Shown piece by piece: positions 47,404 through 57,439 of a stretch of DNA of 64,000 nucleotides. Source of the stretch: Vibrio penaeicida (GTDB lineage Bacteria; Pseudomonadota; Gammaproteobacteria; Enterobacterales; Vibrionaceae); NCBI RefSeq assembly GCF_002933855.1, contig NZ_BFAQ01000015.1:1-64000 (forward strand), in the 5' to 3' direction. Every line of letters starts with the position of its first letter. The first letter of the stretch is position 1. The position numbers and the translations under genes were made by a program. The notes beneath the pieces were generated by a model. It was given only the letters and a program-made list of their open reading frames with translations. It was not told the origin of the DNA and made no database searches.

Positions 47404-48303
47404 ATGAGTAAATCCAATTATATAGGGCGCTTTGCCCCATCCCCATCAGGTCCTCTTCATTTTGGCTCACTTATTGCCGCTTTGGGCAGCTACTTCCAAG
47501 CTAAGTCTCAACATGGAAAGTGGTTGGTTCGAATGGAAGATCTCGATCCGCCCAGAGAAATGGTTGGTGCGGCTAATTTGATTCTATCGACTCTAGAAAA
47601 ATATCACCTATTTTGGGATGACGAAGTCATCTTTCAAAGCCAGCGTCACAACGCCTATCAAGCGCAAATTGATCAGTGGTTAAAAGATGGGGTGGCGTAT
47701 TACTGCGAATGTAGCCGAAAACAAATAAAAGACGCCGGTGGTTTTTATCCCGGCACTTGCAGAGCAAAAAAATTAATCGACGACCAACCTTGTGCTGTTC
47801 GACTTACCATGACGCACCCTGTGACCGAGTTCAACGATTTGCGGCACGGTTCAATACCTATTCCAATCTCTTTGGCACAAGAAGACTTTATTATTAAACG
47901 ACGAGATGGTTTATTTGCTTATAACCTTGCGGTTGTTTTAGATGATATTCATCAGGGCGTAACGGAAGTGGTTCGCGGAGCCGACTTAATCGAACCCACA
48001 GGTCGCCAAATCAGCCTATATCAAATGCTTAAAAAATCGCCGGTTCAATACTTACACCTGCCGTTAGCCATTGATGACAGAGGAAATAAGCTCTCAAAAC
48101 AGAATCGTGCAGAGGGTATTCGCCAAGACGATCCCAAACCTGAAACATTGTTAGCAATGAGCTTCTTAGGCTTTGATATTAAAAAAGAATTAGAGCAAGC
48201 TACTCAAGATGAAATACTGCAATGGGGCATCGAAAACTGGCACTTAAAACAGTTGCCAGACAAGATCAAAATCACGTCCCCATTCTCAAACAAGGACAGC
48301 TAA
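47404..48303 (+). CDS. gluQ: Glutamyl-Q tRNA(Asp) synthetase
   Basis: GluQ attaches glutamate to queuosine at position 34 of tRNA-Asp. It is a truncated glutamyl-tRNA synthetase without anticodon domain: 299 residues here, with FAPSPSGPLHFGS (HIGH-type), KLSKQN (KMSKS-type) and zinc cysteines around YCECSRKQ and YPGTC. The start could be ATG at 47404 or 47395; neither has a Shine-Dalgarno sequence because the dksA terminator hairpin occupies that place. The same dksA-terminator-gluQ arrangement is known in enterobacteria. Confidence 0.92.
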   Translation: MSKSNYIGRFAPSPSGPLHFGSLIAALGSYFQAKSQHGKWLVRMEDLDPPREMVGAANLILSTLEKYHLFWDDEVIFQSQRHNAYQAQIDQWLKDGVAYYCECSRKQIKDAGGFYPGTCRAKKLIDDQPCAVRLTMTHPVTEFNDLRHGSIPIPISLAQEDFIIKRRDGLFAYNLAVVLDDIHQGVTEVVRGADLIEPTGRQISLYQMLKKSPVQYLHLPLAIDDRGNKLSKQNRAEGIRQDDPKPETLLAMSFLGFDIKKELEQATQDEILQWGIENWHLKQLPDKIKITSPFSNKDS

Positions 48304-48435
48304 GCTATTATTAGCCGCAATTTTTGAGCACAAACGTAATAGAGGTGGGCTATTTTTAGTCAAGTTACTCGCTTTTGCCGTAAAATCCTTACCAGCAAAG
48401 GCCAAAAAAATAGTCGCTCAAACGGAGAAATTACT

Positions 48436-49734
48436 CTGAATATTATTACACGAGAAGAGCACAACATTTCTCGCAAACAGATAAGCGACAACGCACTCAA
48501 AGTGCTCTATCGCCTGCATAATGCTGGATACGATGCGTTTCTGGTAGGCGGTGGAGTACGTGACCTTTTATTAGGCGAACAACCAAAAGATTTTGATATC
48601 GCGACTAACGCAACCCCAGAACAGATCAAAAACCTGTTCAGAAACTGCCGTTTAATTGGGCGTCGATTCCGCCTTGCGCACATTATGTTTGGGCGCGATA
48701 TCATAGAAGTTGCCACTTTCCGTGGTCATCATCAAGAACCGACAAAAAACGTTGCTGCACAGTCTAAAGAAGGCATGCTGCTTCGTGATAATGTGTATGG
48801 CACCATAGATGAAGACGCAGAACGTCGTGATTTCACTGTCAATGCAATGTATTACAACATCGCCGATTACAGTATTCATGATTATGCAGGTGGTATTGAT
48901 GATCTTGATGATGGGCAGATCCGTCTTATTGGCGATCCAGAAACACGTTATCGAGAAGATCCCGTTCGAATGCTGCGTGCTGTTCGTTTTGCCGCTAAGT
49001 TGGATATGGATATCTGCGAAGGCACAGCAACTCCAATCAAGGAGCTTGCGCACCTGCTACAAGACATTCCAGCAGCGCGGTTGTTTGAAGAGTCACTAAA
49101 ACTTTTGCAATCAGGCTACGGATTGGAAACCTACCACCTATTACGTGAGTACGACCTTTTCCAACCATTGTTCCCTGAGATTGCTCGTGAATTTACTGAA
49201 GAACAAGAAAGCCCAACCGAAAAAATGATTGAGCTGGTATTGGAATCAACAGACAAACGCATTCAAGATGGCAAGCGAATTAATCCAGCCTTCATGTTTG
49301 CAGCGTTACTTTGGTACCCATTGAATCAACTGGCTGAGAGATTGATGGAAAAGCGTAATTTCGCTTACTACGACGCCATCATGGAAGCCAGTAATATGAT
49401 TCTAGATGAACAAGTTAGAAGCCTTGCAATACCTAGAAGACACACCGCGACCATTCGAGAGATATGGCAGCTCCAACTGCGCTTACCAAGACGTAATGGT
49501 AAACGAGCAACACGCTTACTTGAGTTGAATAAGTTCCGCGCGGGTTTTGATTTCCTTGAAATGCGAGGCGAAGTCGAGCAAGGTGACACCAAAGAGTTGG
49601 CGAAATGGTGGCAAACTTACCAAAATGCAGGCCGCAATATGCGCCAAGCAATGGTAAACGAATTAGGCGGCTCAAGCACTGGGCAGCGCCGACGTAAAAC
49701 GTACAGAAACAAAAAAAGAAAGCCACAGGAATGA
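48436..49734 (+). CDS. pcnB: Poly(A) polymerase I
   Basis: PcnB adds 3' poly(A) tails that promote RNA decay. The nucleotidyltransferase core is clear (VGGGVRD, DFDIATNATPE, GRRFRLAH, RREDFTVNAM-type region at about 130) and the C-terminus is basic. A GTG at 48502 would give 410 residues but would cut off residues conserved with E. coli (ITREEHNISRKQISDNALKV). Upstream of 48502 the frame is open back to a TAG at 48340 without any ATG, GTG or TTG. The best start is CTG at 48436, eight bases after GGAG, giving 432 residues. E. coli pcnB is known to start at AUU, so a weak start may be conserved policy. The stop overlaps folK (ATGA). Confidence 0.88.
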   Translation: MNIITREEHNISRKQISDNALKVLYRLHNAGYDAFLVGGGVRDLLLGEQPKDFDIATNATPEQIKNLFRNCRLIGRRFRLAHIMFGRDIIEVATFRGHHQEPTKNVAAQSKEGMLLRDNVYGTIDEDAERRDFTVNAMYYNIADYSIHDYAGGIDDLDDGQIRLIGDPETRYREDPVRMLRAVRFAAKLDMDICEGTATPIKELAHLLQDIPAARLFEESLKLLQSGYGLETYHLLREYDLFQPLFPEIAREFTEEQESPTEKMIELVLESTDKRIQDGKRINPAFMFAALLWYPLNQLAERLMEKRNFAYYDAIMEASNMILDEQVRSLAIPRRHTATIREIWQLQLRLPRRNGKRATRLLELNKFRAGFDFLEMRGEVEQGDTKELAKWWQTYQNAGRNMRQAMVNELGGSSTGQRRRKTYRNKKRKPQE

Positions 49735-50216
49735 TTACCGTATACATCGCTGTTGGCAGCAATTTATCTGATCCCGTCACTCAGGCAAAGCAGGGAATTG
49801 AAGCGCTTAAAGACATTCCAAACACTGAATTCGTTTGCACTTCTTCCCTGTACAGCAGTACGCCAATGGGACCACAGAATCAACCCGACTACATCAATGC
49901 CGTGGTTGAAATAAAAACCAGTTTGACGCCGCTTGAACTTCTCGATTGCACTCAAAAAATCGAACTTGAGCAAGGGCGTGTCCGTAAAGATGAACGATGG
50001 GGACCAAGAACCCTCGATTTGGATATCATCTTATACGGCAATGAGGTGATCGATTCAGAGCGTCTTATCGTTCCGCACTATGGAATGAAGGTAAGAGAAT
50101 TTGTTCTCTACCCACTCGCTGAAATCGCACCACGTTTAACTCTCCCTGACGGGACGCAACTGCAGACATTGTTGGAGAAAACTGACCGTAATGGTCTCAA
50201 CATCTGGTCGTCGTAA
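49731..50216 (+). CDS. folK: Hydroxymethyldihydropterin pyrophosphokinase, copy 1
   Basis: FolK makes the pyrophosphate ester used by dihydropteroate synthase in folate synthesis. The 161-residue protein has the signature [15 protein letters not shown] and the N-terminal AVGSNL loop. It starts within the pcnB stop codon (4-base overlap) and is followed by panB, as in enterobacteria. A second, diverged FolK is at 57436-57930. Confidence 0.94.
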   Translation: MITVYIAVGSNLSDPVTQAKQGIEALKDIPNTEFVCTSSLYSSTPMGPQNQPDYINAVVEIKTSLTPLELLDCTQKIELEQGRVRKDERWGPRTLDLDIILYGNEVIDSERLIVPHYGMKVREFVLYPLAEIAPRLTLPDGTQLQTLLEKTDRNGLNIWSS

Positions 50217-50239
50217 GTTGCCCCTAATAAGGATATAAA

Positions 50240-51034
50240 ATGAAAAATGTCACTATTAATACGCTAATGACCTGGAAGCAAGAAGGTCAAAAATTCGCTA
50301 CATCGACCGCGTACGATGCCAGCTTCGCCCAATTGTTTGAAGAACAAGAAATGCCATTGCTTTTGGTTGGTGATTCATTGGGTATGGTACTCCAAGGTGA
50401 AAACTCGACATTGCCCGTCACCATCGATGATATTGCTTACCATACTCGTTGTGTGCGCGCTGGTAGCCCAAATTGCCTCTTGCTGGCAGACATGCCTTTC
50501 ATGACTTATGCAACCCCTGAGCAAGCTTTTGAAAATGCCGCTAAGCTCATGAAGGCAGGAGCAAACATGGTCAAAGTTGAAGGTGGAACGTGGCTAGCTG
50601 AGACCATCAGTATGTTGGCAGAACGCTCTGTACCTGTTTGTGCTCACCTTGGTTTGACTCCGCAATCTGTCAATATTTTCGGTGGCTTTAAAATTCAAGG
50701 CCGTGACGCTGAACGTGCGGAACAAATGGTACAGGATGCCATTGTTCTCCAAAACGCTGGTGCACAACTTCTAGTGCTGGAATGCGTTCCAGCCTCTCTT
50801 GCGAAACGCATTACCGAAAGCCTGACTATTCCAGTAATCGGTATTGGTGCAGGTCCGGATACTGATGGTCAAATATTAGTGATGCATGATATGTTTGGTA
50901 TTGCAGCCAACTACATGCCAAAATTCTCCAAAAACTTCCTAGCTGAAACTGGTGATATTCGTAAAGCCATTACGAAGTACAAGGATGATGTACAAAATCA
51001 GATTTTCCCAGGTGTCGAACACACCTTTGAGTAA
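50240..51034 (+). CDS. panB: 3-methyl-2-oxobutanoate hydroxymethyltransferase
   Basis: PanB makes ketopantoate from 2-oxoisovalerate with methylene-tetrahydrofolate, the first committed step to pantothenate. The 264-residue TIM-barrel protein has the motifs [11 protein letters not shown] (metal aspartate) and VKVEGG, and the catalytic-glutamate region LGLTPQ. AAGGA precedes the ATG. It forms a unit with panC, and folate chemistry links it to folK upstream. Confidence 0.96.
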   Translation: MKNVTINTLMTWKQEGQKFATSTAYDASFAQLFEEQEMPLLLVGDSLGMVLQGENSTLPVTIDDIAYHTRCVRAGSPNCLLLADMPFMTYATPEQAFENAAKLMKAGANMVKVEGGTWLAETISMLAERSVPVCAHLGLTPQSVNIFGGFKIQGRDAERAEQMVQDAIVLQNAGAQLLVLECVPASLAKRITESLTIPVIGIGAGPDTDGQILVMHDMFGIAANYMPKFSKNFLAETGDIRKAITKYKDDVQNQIFPGVEHTFE

Positions 51035-51043
51035 GGAAACATA

Positions 51044-51931
51044 ATGCAAACTTTCACTGATATTGCATCCCTTAGAGAACAAATCAAACAGTGTAAACGC
51101 GATGGTCGTCGTATTGCATTTGTTCCAACCATGGGTAACTTGCACGAAGGGCATCTTACACTCGTGCGAAAGGCTCGTGAGCACGCCGACATTGTGGTGG
51201 CGAGTATTTTTGTTAACCCAATGCAGTTTGAACGTACGGACGACTTAAATAACTACCCGCGTACGCTTGAAGAAGATTTGAGCAAGCTGAACGGTGAATC
51301 GGTCGAGTTTGTGTTTACACCAACACCCGAAATCATGTATCCGGAAGGTCTAGATAAACAAACATATGTTGAAGTTCCAGGGCTGTCTCATATGCTTGAA
51401 GGCGCATCGCGTCCAGGACATTTCAAAGGCGTATCAACTATCGTTGCTAAGTTGTTCAACATTGTTCAGCCAGATGTCGCATGCTTTGGCGAAAAAGATT
51501 TTCAACAACTTGGCATTATCCGTCAAATGGTCATCGATCTCGCCATGGACATTGAGATTGTAGGTATACCTACCGTCCGTGAAATGGACGGTTTGGCAAT
51601 GAGTTCTCGCAACTCTTTACTTACTATTGATGAGCGCCAGCGGGCTCCTGTCGTTGCTCGTACAATGCGCTGGATCAGCAGCCAAATTCGTGGCGGGCGA
51701 GATGATTACGCATCCATCATTGAAGATGCTAACGATCAGCTGCGTGCTGCCGACTTGCTGCCTGATGAAATTTTTATTCGAGATGCTCAAACACTTCAAC
51801 CCATAACGAATGAATCGTCTCAGGCTGTTATCCTAATTTCTGCACACTTAGGAAAAGCTCGCTTGATTGATAATCAAGTATTTGAACTGACAAATGATGT
51901 AAAAGAGAGCAATGAAGACAAAAGCGAGTAA
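51044..51931 (+). CDS. panC: Pantothenate synthetase
   Basis: PanC joins pantoate and beta-alanine with ATP. The 295-residue protein has the nucleotidyltransferase motif [20 protein letters not shown] and MSSRNS. It begins nine bases after panB with AAGGA upstream. The aspartate decarboxylase gene panD is not here. A bidirectional terminator follows. Confidence 0.96.
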   Translation: MQTFTDIASLREQIKQCKRDGRRIAFVPTMGNLHEGHLTLVRKAREHADIVVASIFVNPMQFERTDDLNNYPRTLEEDLSKLNGESVEFVFTPTPEIMYPEGLDKQTYVEVPGLSHMLEGASRPGHFKGVSTIVAKLFNIVQPDVACFGEKDFQQLGIIRQMVIDLAMDIEIVGIPTVREMDGLAMSSRNSLLTIDERQRAPVVARTMRWISSQIRGGRDDYASIIEDANDQLRAADLLPDEIFIRDAQTLQPITNESSQAVILISAHLGKARLIDNQVFELTNDVKESNEDKSE

Positions 51932-52006
51932 TAAAAGATAAAGGTAAGTAATCACTTTTTCTCTTAAGCCTTAAGCTAAGGACTTCTGTTCCAAATTACA
52001 TAAATG

Positions 52007-52035
52007 AAAAACGGGTCGCTCAGGCGACCCGTTTT
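52007..52035. terminator. bidirectional terminator between panC and yadH
   Basis: AAAACGGGTCGC (52008-52019) pairs perfectly with GCGACCCGTTTT (52024-52035) around TCAG, with A- and T-runs on both sides. It closes panC on the plus strand and yadH on the minus strand. Confidence 0.87.
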
Positions 52036-52102
52036 ATATTTAATGCTTCTAGAAGCTATCATGCTCTAAAACACGCTCTCTTGAGAAAACGTCATTGATA
52101 GA

Positions 52103-52873
52103 CTAGCTTCGCAGCCCTATCCCTTTAGCAACCAAATAATGCGCAACGGCGTACAAGCCAATAATGAATACACCTAAGACTCCAAAAGAAGTGGCAATCC
52201 CAACATCCGACACACCTAAAAAGCCATAACGAAAGGCATTCACCATGTAGACAATTGGGTTAATTTTCGACACACCCTGCCAAAATTCAGGCAGCAAGCT
52301 GATCGAATAAAACACGCCACCTAAATAGGTTAGCGGCGTTAGAACGAATGTAGGGATAATGGAGATATCATCAAAAGTACCCGCAAATACCGCGTTGATG
52401 AGCCCACCTAATGAGAACACAACTGAGGTGAGAAAAACGGTGGCAATAATAATGCCCCAATGTTCAACTTGCAGATCGACAAAAAACAGTGAAACCAAGG
52501 TAACAATAGCGCCGACCAATAAGCCACGTACCACACCTCCCATCACAAAGCCCGCAATAATGACATAATTGGGTACCGGTGCGACCAACAGCTCTTCGAT
52601 ATTTTTCTGGAACTTCGCACTAAAAAAGGAGGAGGCAACATTAGAATAGGAGTTAGTGATCACCGACATCATGATAAGACCGGGAACGATGTATTCCATA
52701 TAGGAAAATCCGCCCATTTCACCAATTCTTGAACCAATCAGGCTACCAAATATAATGAAGTAAAGCGTCATAGTAATTGCTGGCGGAACCAGAGTTTGTA
52801 CCCAGATCCGCATGAAGCGATTCACTTCTTTCGCCAATAGGCTTTGGAACGCCGTCCAATACAGTTGATACAT
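52103..52873 (-). CDS. yadH: ABC-2 type transporter permease YadH
   Basis: The 256-residue protein has six membrane helices and matches E. coli YadH in length and motifs (MEYIVPGLIMMSVI; PLTYLGGVFYSI). It forms an ABC-2 exporter with YadG; the substrate is unknown. It starts four bases after the yadG stop codon. Confidence 0.92.
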   Translation of the reverse strand: MYQLYWTAFQSLLAKEVNRFMRIWVQTLVPPAITMTLYFIIFGSLIGSRIGEMGGFSYMEYIVPGLIMMSVITNSYSNVASSFFSAKFQKNIEELLVAPVPNYVIIAGFVMGGVVRGLLVGAIVTLVSLFFVDLQVEHWGIIIATVFLTSVVFSLGGLINAVFAGTFDDISIIPTFVLTPLTYLGGVFYSISLLPEFWQGVSKINPIVYMVNAFRYGFLGVSDVGIATSFGVLGVFIIGLYAVAHYLVAKGIGLRS

Positions 52874-52877
52874 CTCT

Positions 52878-53789
52878 TTACCCCTGCTCTCTTACAATGG
52901 TCACAAACAGCTCTTCCAGTCGATTGGCCTTATTGCGCATTGAGAGCACATGAACACCACTTTCTGTCAATTGAGTGAATACATGATTCAACCCTTCCGT
53001 TTTTTCTAATTCAATCTCTAAGGAGTCATTCACCAAGCTCTGAGAATTAACACCAGTAAGCTCAGGTACTTTAGCGCCATGTTCTAAATCCAAAATAAAG
53101 GTCTCAACATGAAGCTTATTGAGTAAATCTTTCATCGTGGTGTTTTCAATCAGCTCACCGCGATTGATTATGCCAATATTACGACACAGCATTTCAGCTT
53201 CTTCTAAATAATGCGTTGTCAAAATAATGGTAATACCTTGCTCGTTGATTTCTTTCAGGAAATCCCACATCGAGCGTCGCAATTCAATATCGACCCCCGC
53301 TGTTGGTTCATCCAAAATCAATAGTTGCGGCTCATGCATCAACGCCCTTGCAATCATTAGGCGTCGCTTCATACCTCCTGAAAGGTTGCGAGCTCGCTCT
53401 TCACGCTTCTCCCATAAATCGAGTTTCGTCAGATATTTCTGCGCTCGCTCTTTGGCTAACCCTTTGCTTACACCATAGTAACCCGCTTGCTGCAATACGA
53501 TTTGCTCTACCGTTTCAAACTGATTGAAGTTAAATTCTTGCGGTACTAGACCTAAATTTTGTTTAGCCAGTTCTAGATGTGAATCAATATCATGCCCAAA
53601 GACTTTCACGTTCCCTGAGCTTTTATTAACGAGAGAGGTGATAATTCCAATGGTTGTCGACTTCCCCGCCCCATTAGGACCGAGCAGTGCGTAAAAATCG
53701 CCTTTTTCGACATTCAAACTGATGCCTTTTAAAGCTTCAAACCCACCCGCATAGGTTTTTCTAAGTTGTTCTATTTCTAATGCGTACAT
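52878..53789 (-). CDS. yadG: ABC transporter ATP-binding protein YadG
   Basis: The 303-residue ATPase has Walker A GPNGAGKST, signature LSGGMKRR, Walker B LLILDEPTAGVD and switch TTHY, and resembles E. coli YadG to the end (MRNKANRLEELF). I start at the ATG at 53789 (MYALEIEQL); 25 further in-frame codons upstream are not conserved. It is the first gene of the yadGH pair, which in E. coli also neighbours can. Confidence 0.92.
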   Translation of the reverse strand: MYALEIEQLRKTYAGGFEALKGISLNVEKGDFYALLGPNGAGKSTTIGIITSLVNKSSGNVKVFGHDIDSHLELAKQNLGLVPQEFNFNQFETVEQIVLQQAGYYGVSKGLAKERAQKYLTKLDLWEKREERARNLSGGMKRRLMIARALMHEPQLLILDEPTAGVDIELRRSMWDFLKEINEQGITIILTTHYLEEAEMLCRNIGIINRGELIENTTMKDLLNKLHVETFILDLEHGAKVPELTGVNSQSLVNDSLEIELEKTEGLNHVFTQLTESGVHVLSMRNKANRLEELFVTIVREQG

Positions 53790-53865
53790 GCTTGTCGCGC
53801 TCTTTTCGAAGATAACCAAGAGGAAATGCTGACGATGTGTCAACTTTTCAAGTCTATTGGCCAAA

Positions 53866-53895
53866 TAAAAAGCGCAGCTCGTTGGCTGCGCTTTT
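53866..53895 (-). terminator. terminator of the SulP gene
   Basis: AAAAGCGCAGC (53868-53878) pairs with GCTGCGCTTTT (53885-53895); on the minus strand a TTTTTATTT tract follows. It lies 20 bases after the SulP stop codon. Confidence 0.83.
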
Positions 53896-53915
53896 CTTTA
53901 TCGTTTCAAACTCTG

Positions 53916-55574
53916 TTATTCAAAATCCGCTTTTCGAACGTATTTCACTGCTGATTTTAATGCCTCATAGCGGAACGAGAAAGTATTCCCATCATCCACC
54001 AACTCAAGAACGTGGAACTTCTCAAGCTGCTGACGCGTACGTTCATTCGGACATAACAAATACACTTCACAGTCAGCATCTTTTGCATCTTTAATGGCAT
54101 TTTCCAGCGCTAATCCAACTGTAACATCGATCATAGGAACATCGGTTAAATCCAAAATCATCACTTCATAATCGGAAATACTGCTGTGCTGGCGTGATAT
54201 CGCCTTCGATACACTGAAAATCATAGGGCCAGAAAGATAGAAGAACAAAACCTTGCTGTTCGCACTATCAAGCAACTTTCTCTCGCTGTCGGTTAGAGGT
54301 ACATCATCTTCATCCGCATCACTGATGGCCTTTACTTGACGCGCTTGTTCACGGCTCAACCTTTCAATAATAATGATATTAGAAATGAAAACGCCAAGCC
54401 CTACTGCAACAATCAAGTCAACAAATACAGTGAGAAGCATAACACCATACATGATCGCCATACCTTGAACACTGACTTTATGCGCTCGCTGAATGAAACT
54501 CCAATCTAAGATATTGAAGCCCACATACACCGCGATGCCTGCCAATACCGCCATTGGAATCGGTTCAGTCAATCCGCTCGCAACCAACACCACCAACGCT
54601 AAAACAAGTGCGCGTATCACGCCAGATAGCGGTGAACGAGCACCAACTTGAATGTTCGTTACCGTTCCCATGGTTGCACCTGCACCAGGTAAGGCACCAA
54701 ACAGACCAGAAATCATGTTTGCTAATCCCTGACCACGCAACTCTTTGTCGGAGTCATGCTCTTTACGAGTCAGTGAGTCACCAATAACAGCAGTCAACAA
54801 AGTATCAATACACCCTAGAGTACCCAGGACCAATGCATCGATTACCATGGTGGTAAAGACTTCGGCATTAATGGTCGGAATAACAAAAGAAGGCAAACCC
54901 GCAGGGATTTCACCAATTCGGCGAATACTATCGAAATCGAAAACAATCACAGAAAGAAGCGTTACCGCCACCAAGGCAACGAGCTGGGCAGGAACATATC
55001 GACGATATTTTTTAGGAAAGAAGAATAATATGCCTAGGGTCAGTAGACCAAGGAACAGTTCACTAAACTTCATCCCAGAAACCATATCCGGCAACGCACT
55101 TAGTGTTCCAGTAACTCCTCCCGATGGCGCGGGGTGACCAAGCAATGGCGAAAGCTGCAAAATTATGAGTATCACACCAATACCTGACATGAAGCCTGAT
55201 ATAACGCTATAAGGCATTAGCGTTACGTACTTACCAAGCTTGAGCGTCCCGAGCATGATTTGAAATGCACCCGCCATCATGACAACGGTAAACGTCATCG
55301 CCATGCCACTTTCTGGATATTTCGCGGTCATGGTGGTCAATACTGCCGTCATAATAACGGTCATAGGTCCGGTGGGTTCCGAGATCAGGCTCGATGAGCC
55401 ACCAAACAAAGCGGCAAATAGGCCAACCAGTATCGCCCCCCAAAGCCCAGCTTCAGCGCCGGCTCCCGATGCAACGCCAAAAGCGAGCGCCAATGGCAAT
55501 GAGATAATAGCTGTGGTGACGCCACCAAATAGATCACCTTTCAGATTCCAATCCGCGAATCGATTTCCAGTCAA
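53916..55574 (-). CDS. SulP family inorganic anion transporter with STAS domain
   Basis: The 552-residue protein has about 10-14 membrane helices with the SulP signature (ISEPTGPMTVIMTAVL, LPGAGATMGTVTNIQ) and a C-terminal cytoplasmic STAS domain (about 430-545, with VMILDLTDVPMIDVT). Divergent pairing with carbonic anhydrase suggests bicarbonate, rather than sulfate, as substrate, as in BicA-type transporters. It starts at TTG (55574), seven bases after AGGAG. Confidence 0.88.
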   Translation of the reverse strand: MTGNRFADWNLKGDLFGGVTTAIISLPLALAFGVASGAGAEAGLWGAILVGLFAALFGGSSSLISEPTGPMTVIMTAVLTTMTAKYPESGMAMTFTVVMMAGAFQIMLGTLKLGKYVTLMPYSVISGFMSGIGVILIILQLSPLLGHPAPSGGVTGTLSALPDMVSGMKFSELFLGLLTLGILFFFPKKYRRYVPAQLVALVAVTLLSVIVFDFDSIRRIGEIPAGLPSFVIPTINAEVFTTMVIDALVLGTLGCIDTLLTAVIGDSLTRKEHDSDKELRGQGLANMISGLFGALPGAGATMGTVTNIQVGARSPLSGVIRALVLALVVLVASGLTEPIPMAVLAGIAVYVGFNILDWSFIQRAHKVSVQGMAIMYGVMLLTVFVDLIVAVGLGVFISNIIIIERLSREQARQVKAISDADEDDVPLTDSERKLLDSANSKVLFFYLSGPMIFSVSKAISRQHSSISDYEVMILDLTDVPMIDVTVGLALENAIKDAKDADCEVYLLCPNERTRQQLEKFHVLELVDDGNTFSFRYEALKSAVKYVRKADFE

Positions 55575-55689
55575 AATATTGCTCCTGCATGAATAGAAAT
55601 GCGGGCGAATTTTACCATTGAGTGACGCAAATCACACGACCATTTCACAATGTCATGACGAAATTGGCTATGAATAATTTATAAAACAA

Positions 55690-55706
55690 ATGCAAACGTT
55701 TGGCAT
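55690..55706. promoter_or_regulatory. PurR-like palindrome between sulP and can
   Basis: ATGCAAACGTTTGGCAT contains the perfect dyad CAAACGTTTG and matches 12 of 16 positions of the PurR operator ACGCAAACGTTTGCGT. Other LacI-family regulators share the AAACGTTT core. It lies 115 bases before the SulP start and 157 before can. The rest of the gap (55575-55862) has a TATAGT (55832-55837) that may be the can -10. Confidence 0.4.
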
Positions 55707-55862
55707 CAATGCATACGAGATATGAAAAAAGAGTAATAAAACGTTTCTATTATTAACAAAATGCTAATCTGACCAGTCACAAAATCATCAAGAACATTGA
55801 TTTGAAAGAGGTATGAGGCGTCAAGCTTGTGTATAGTGGCGCAAATAAAAAGGAAATGTAGC

Positions 55863-56528
55863 ATGCCGGATATCAAACAGTTATTTAACAATAACTCTTC
55901 TTGGGCTCAAACCATCAAATCTGAAAAGCCTGAGTTTTTTACCAATCTAGCTGAAGCCCAGCACCCCGAATACCTTTGGATAGGCTGCTCTGATAGCCGT
56001 GTACCTGCTGAACAGCTGACGGGCTTAGCCTCTGGTGAATTGTTTGTTCACCGCAATGTCGCCAACCAAGTGATTCACACCGACCTAAACTGCTTATCCG
56101 TTGTGCAATACGCTGTAGATGTACTCAAGGTAAAACATATTATTGTATGTGGGCACTATGGTTGTGGTGGCGTTAATGCGGCAATAGAAAACCCTCAGCT
56201 AGGGCTTATCAATAACTGGTTGCTGCATATCCGAGATTTGTACCTAAAACACAGAAATTGGCTGGGCAGTCTCCCTCGTGAAGAATGGTCAAACAAGCTG
56301 TGTGAAATTAACGTGGCCGAACAAGTCTACAACCTCGGTAATTCCACCATCATGCAATCAGCGTGGGAGCGTGGTCAGGAAGTTCAAATTCACGGTTGGA
56401 TTTACGGTATTGGCGATGGGGTACTCAATGATCTTGGTGTTCGCTGTCACAGCCGAGAATCGTTGGAAGTGTCTTATCAGGCGTCTATTGCGAAAATTTT
56501 AAATGTTGACGCCAAGAATAACGACTGA
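55863..56528 (+). CDS. can: Beta-class carbonic anhydrase
   Basis: Can hydrates CO2 to bicarbonate for carboxylation reactions and is needed for growth in air. The 221-residue protein keeps the zinc ligands C42, H98 and C101 with the D44-R46 dyad (GCSDSR and VCGHYGCGG), in E. coli Can numbering. I start at ATG 55863, eight bases after AGGA; twelve upstream in-frame codons are not conserved. It diverges from the SulP gene. Confidence 0.95.
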   Translation: MPDIKQLFNNNSSWAQTIKSEKPEFFTNLAEAQHPEYLWIGCSDSRVPAEQLTGLASGELFVHRNVANQVIHTDLNCLSVVQYAVDVLKVKHIIVCGHYGCGGVNAAIENPQLGLINNWLLHIRDLYLKHRNWLGSLPREEWSNKLCEINVAEQVYNLGNSTIMQSAWERGQEVQIHGWIYGIGDGVLNDLGVRCHSRESLEVSYQASIAKILNVDAKNND

Positions 56529-56578
56529 TCAAATTTTTCACCCTACCTTCAGCTTGATTTCCAATTATTTAGCGTCTA

Positions 56579-56608
56579 AAAAAGCGGTCGAATTATCGAC
56601 CGCTTTTT
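56579..56608. terminator. bidirectional terminator between can and uppP
   Basis: AAAAAGCGGTCGA (56579-56591) pairs with TCGACCGCTTTTT (56596-56608) around ATTA; T-runs exist on both strands. The two genes converge here. Confidence 0.87.
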
Positions 56609-56635
56609 GTTGGCTTTTTTCTAAATAGTCATATT

Positions 56636-57439
56636 TTAGTTCAACAACAAAAATGCTATCAGTCCAAACCCAAGAATCAGACGGTAGATAACAAATGGCG
56701 TCATGCCCATTTTGGAAATCAGTTTCAAAAAGAAATGAATACAGATGTAAGCGCTGATGAACGAGGTCACAATACCCGTCATCAAGAACCCCATATGAAC
56801 AGGCTCGCCACTGGTGACCAATTTCATGCCAAGGTAACCACCTGCCAACGTGATGATTGGAATAGACATTAAGAATGAAAAACGCGCAGCAGCTTCACGA
56901 GTAAAGCCAAGATAGAGCGCTGCTGTGATGGTAGCCCCTGAACGCGATGTACCTGGAATCATGGCTAAGGCTTGAGAAATACCGATGAAAACCGCTTTTT
57001 TCCAGTCTGCCTGATATTCGTCGTCTTTTAGTGGAGAGTTCTTATCCACCCACCAGAGCAGTAGCGCAAACACTATCGTCGTGGTCGCTATCACCCAAGC
57101 GCTACGCAAGTAGATTTCGATGATGTCTTTCATAAACAAACCAAACACGCAGGCAGGAATCGTGGCAAGAACAATCATCCATGCCAGTTTGGCTTCTTTA
57201 CTTCTGTCGCCTTTAAAAATGGACGCAAACAATGCAGCAAAGAGGGTAACGACTTCTTTACGAAAATAAATAACGACAGCAAGTAACGTCCCCACGTGAA
57301 CGGCAACATCAAATGCTAAGCCTTGATCTTCCCAACCTAGAATGGCAGAAGGCAAAATTAAGTGGGCAGAACTGGAAATAGGAAGGAATTCTGTTAGACC
57401 TTGAATTAAGGCCAACATAAAAGCTTCAAAATAACTCAT
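56636..57439 (-). CDS. uppP: Undecaprenyl-diphosphatase UppP (BacA)
   Basis: UppP recycles the cell-wall lipid carrier by removing a phosphate from undecaprenyl diphosphate. The 267-residue membrane protein has the two re-entrant motifs [13 protein letters not shown] and [10 protein letters not shown]. It overlaps folK copy 2 by four bases (ATGA) and is the last gene of folB-folK-uppP. Confidence 0.95.
   Translation of the reverse strand: MSYFEAFMLALIQGLTEFLPISSSAHLILPSAILGWEDQGLAFDVAVHVGTLLAVVIYFRKEVVTLFAALFASIFKGDRSKEAKLAWMIVLATIPACVFGLFMKDIIEIYLRSAWVIATTTIVFALLLWWVDKNSPLKDDEYQADWKKAVFIGISQALAMIPGTSRSGATITAALYLGFTREAAARFSFLMSIPIITLAGGYLGMKLVTSGEPVHMGFLMTGIVTSFISAYICIHFFLKLISKMGMTPFVIYRLILGFGLIAFLLLN

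Noticed and set aside
53916..56528. SulP-Can pair as a new carbon-concentrating system
   Set aside because: SulP transporters next to carbonic anhydrases are already known; only the PurR-like operator is worth reporting.
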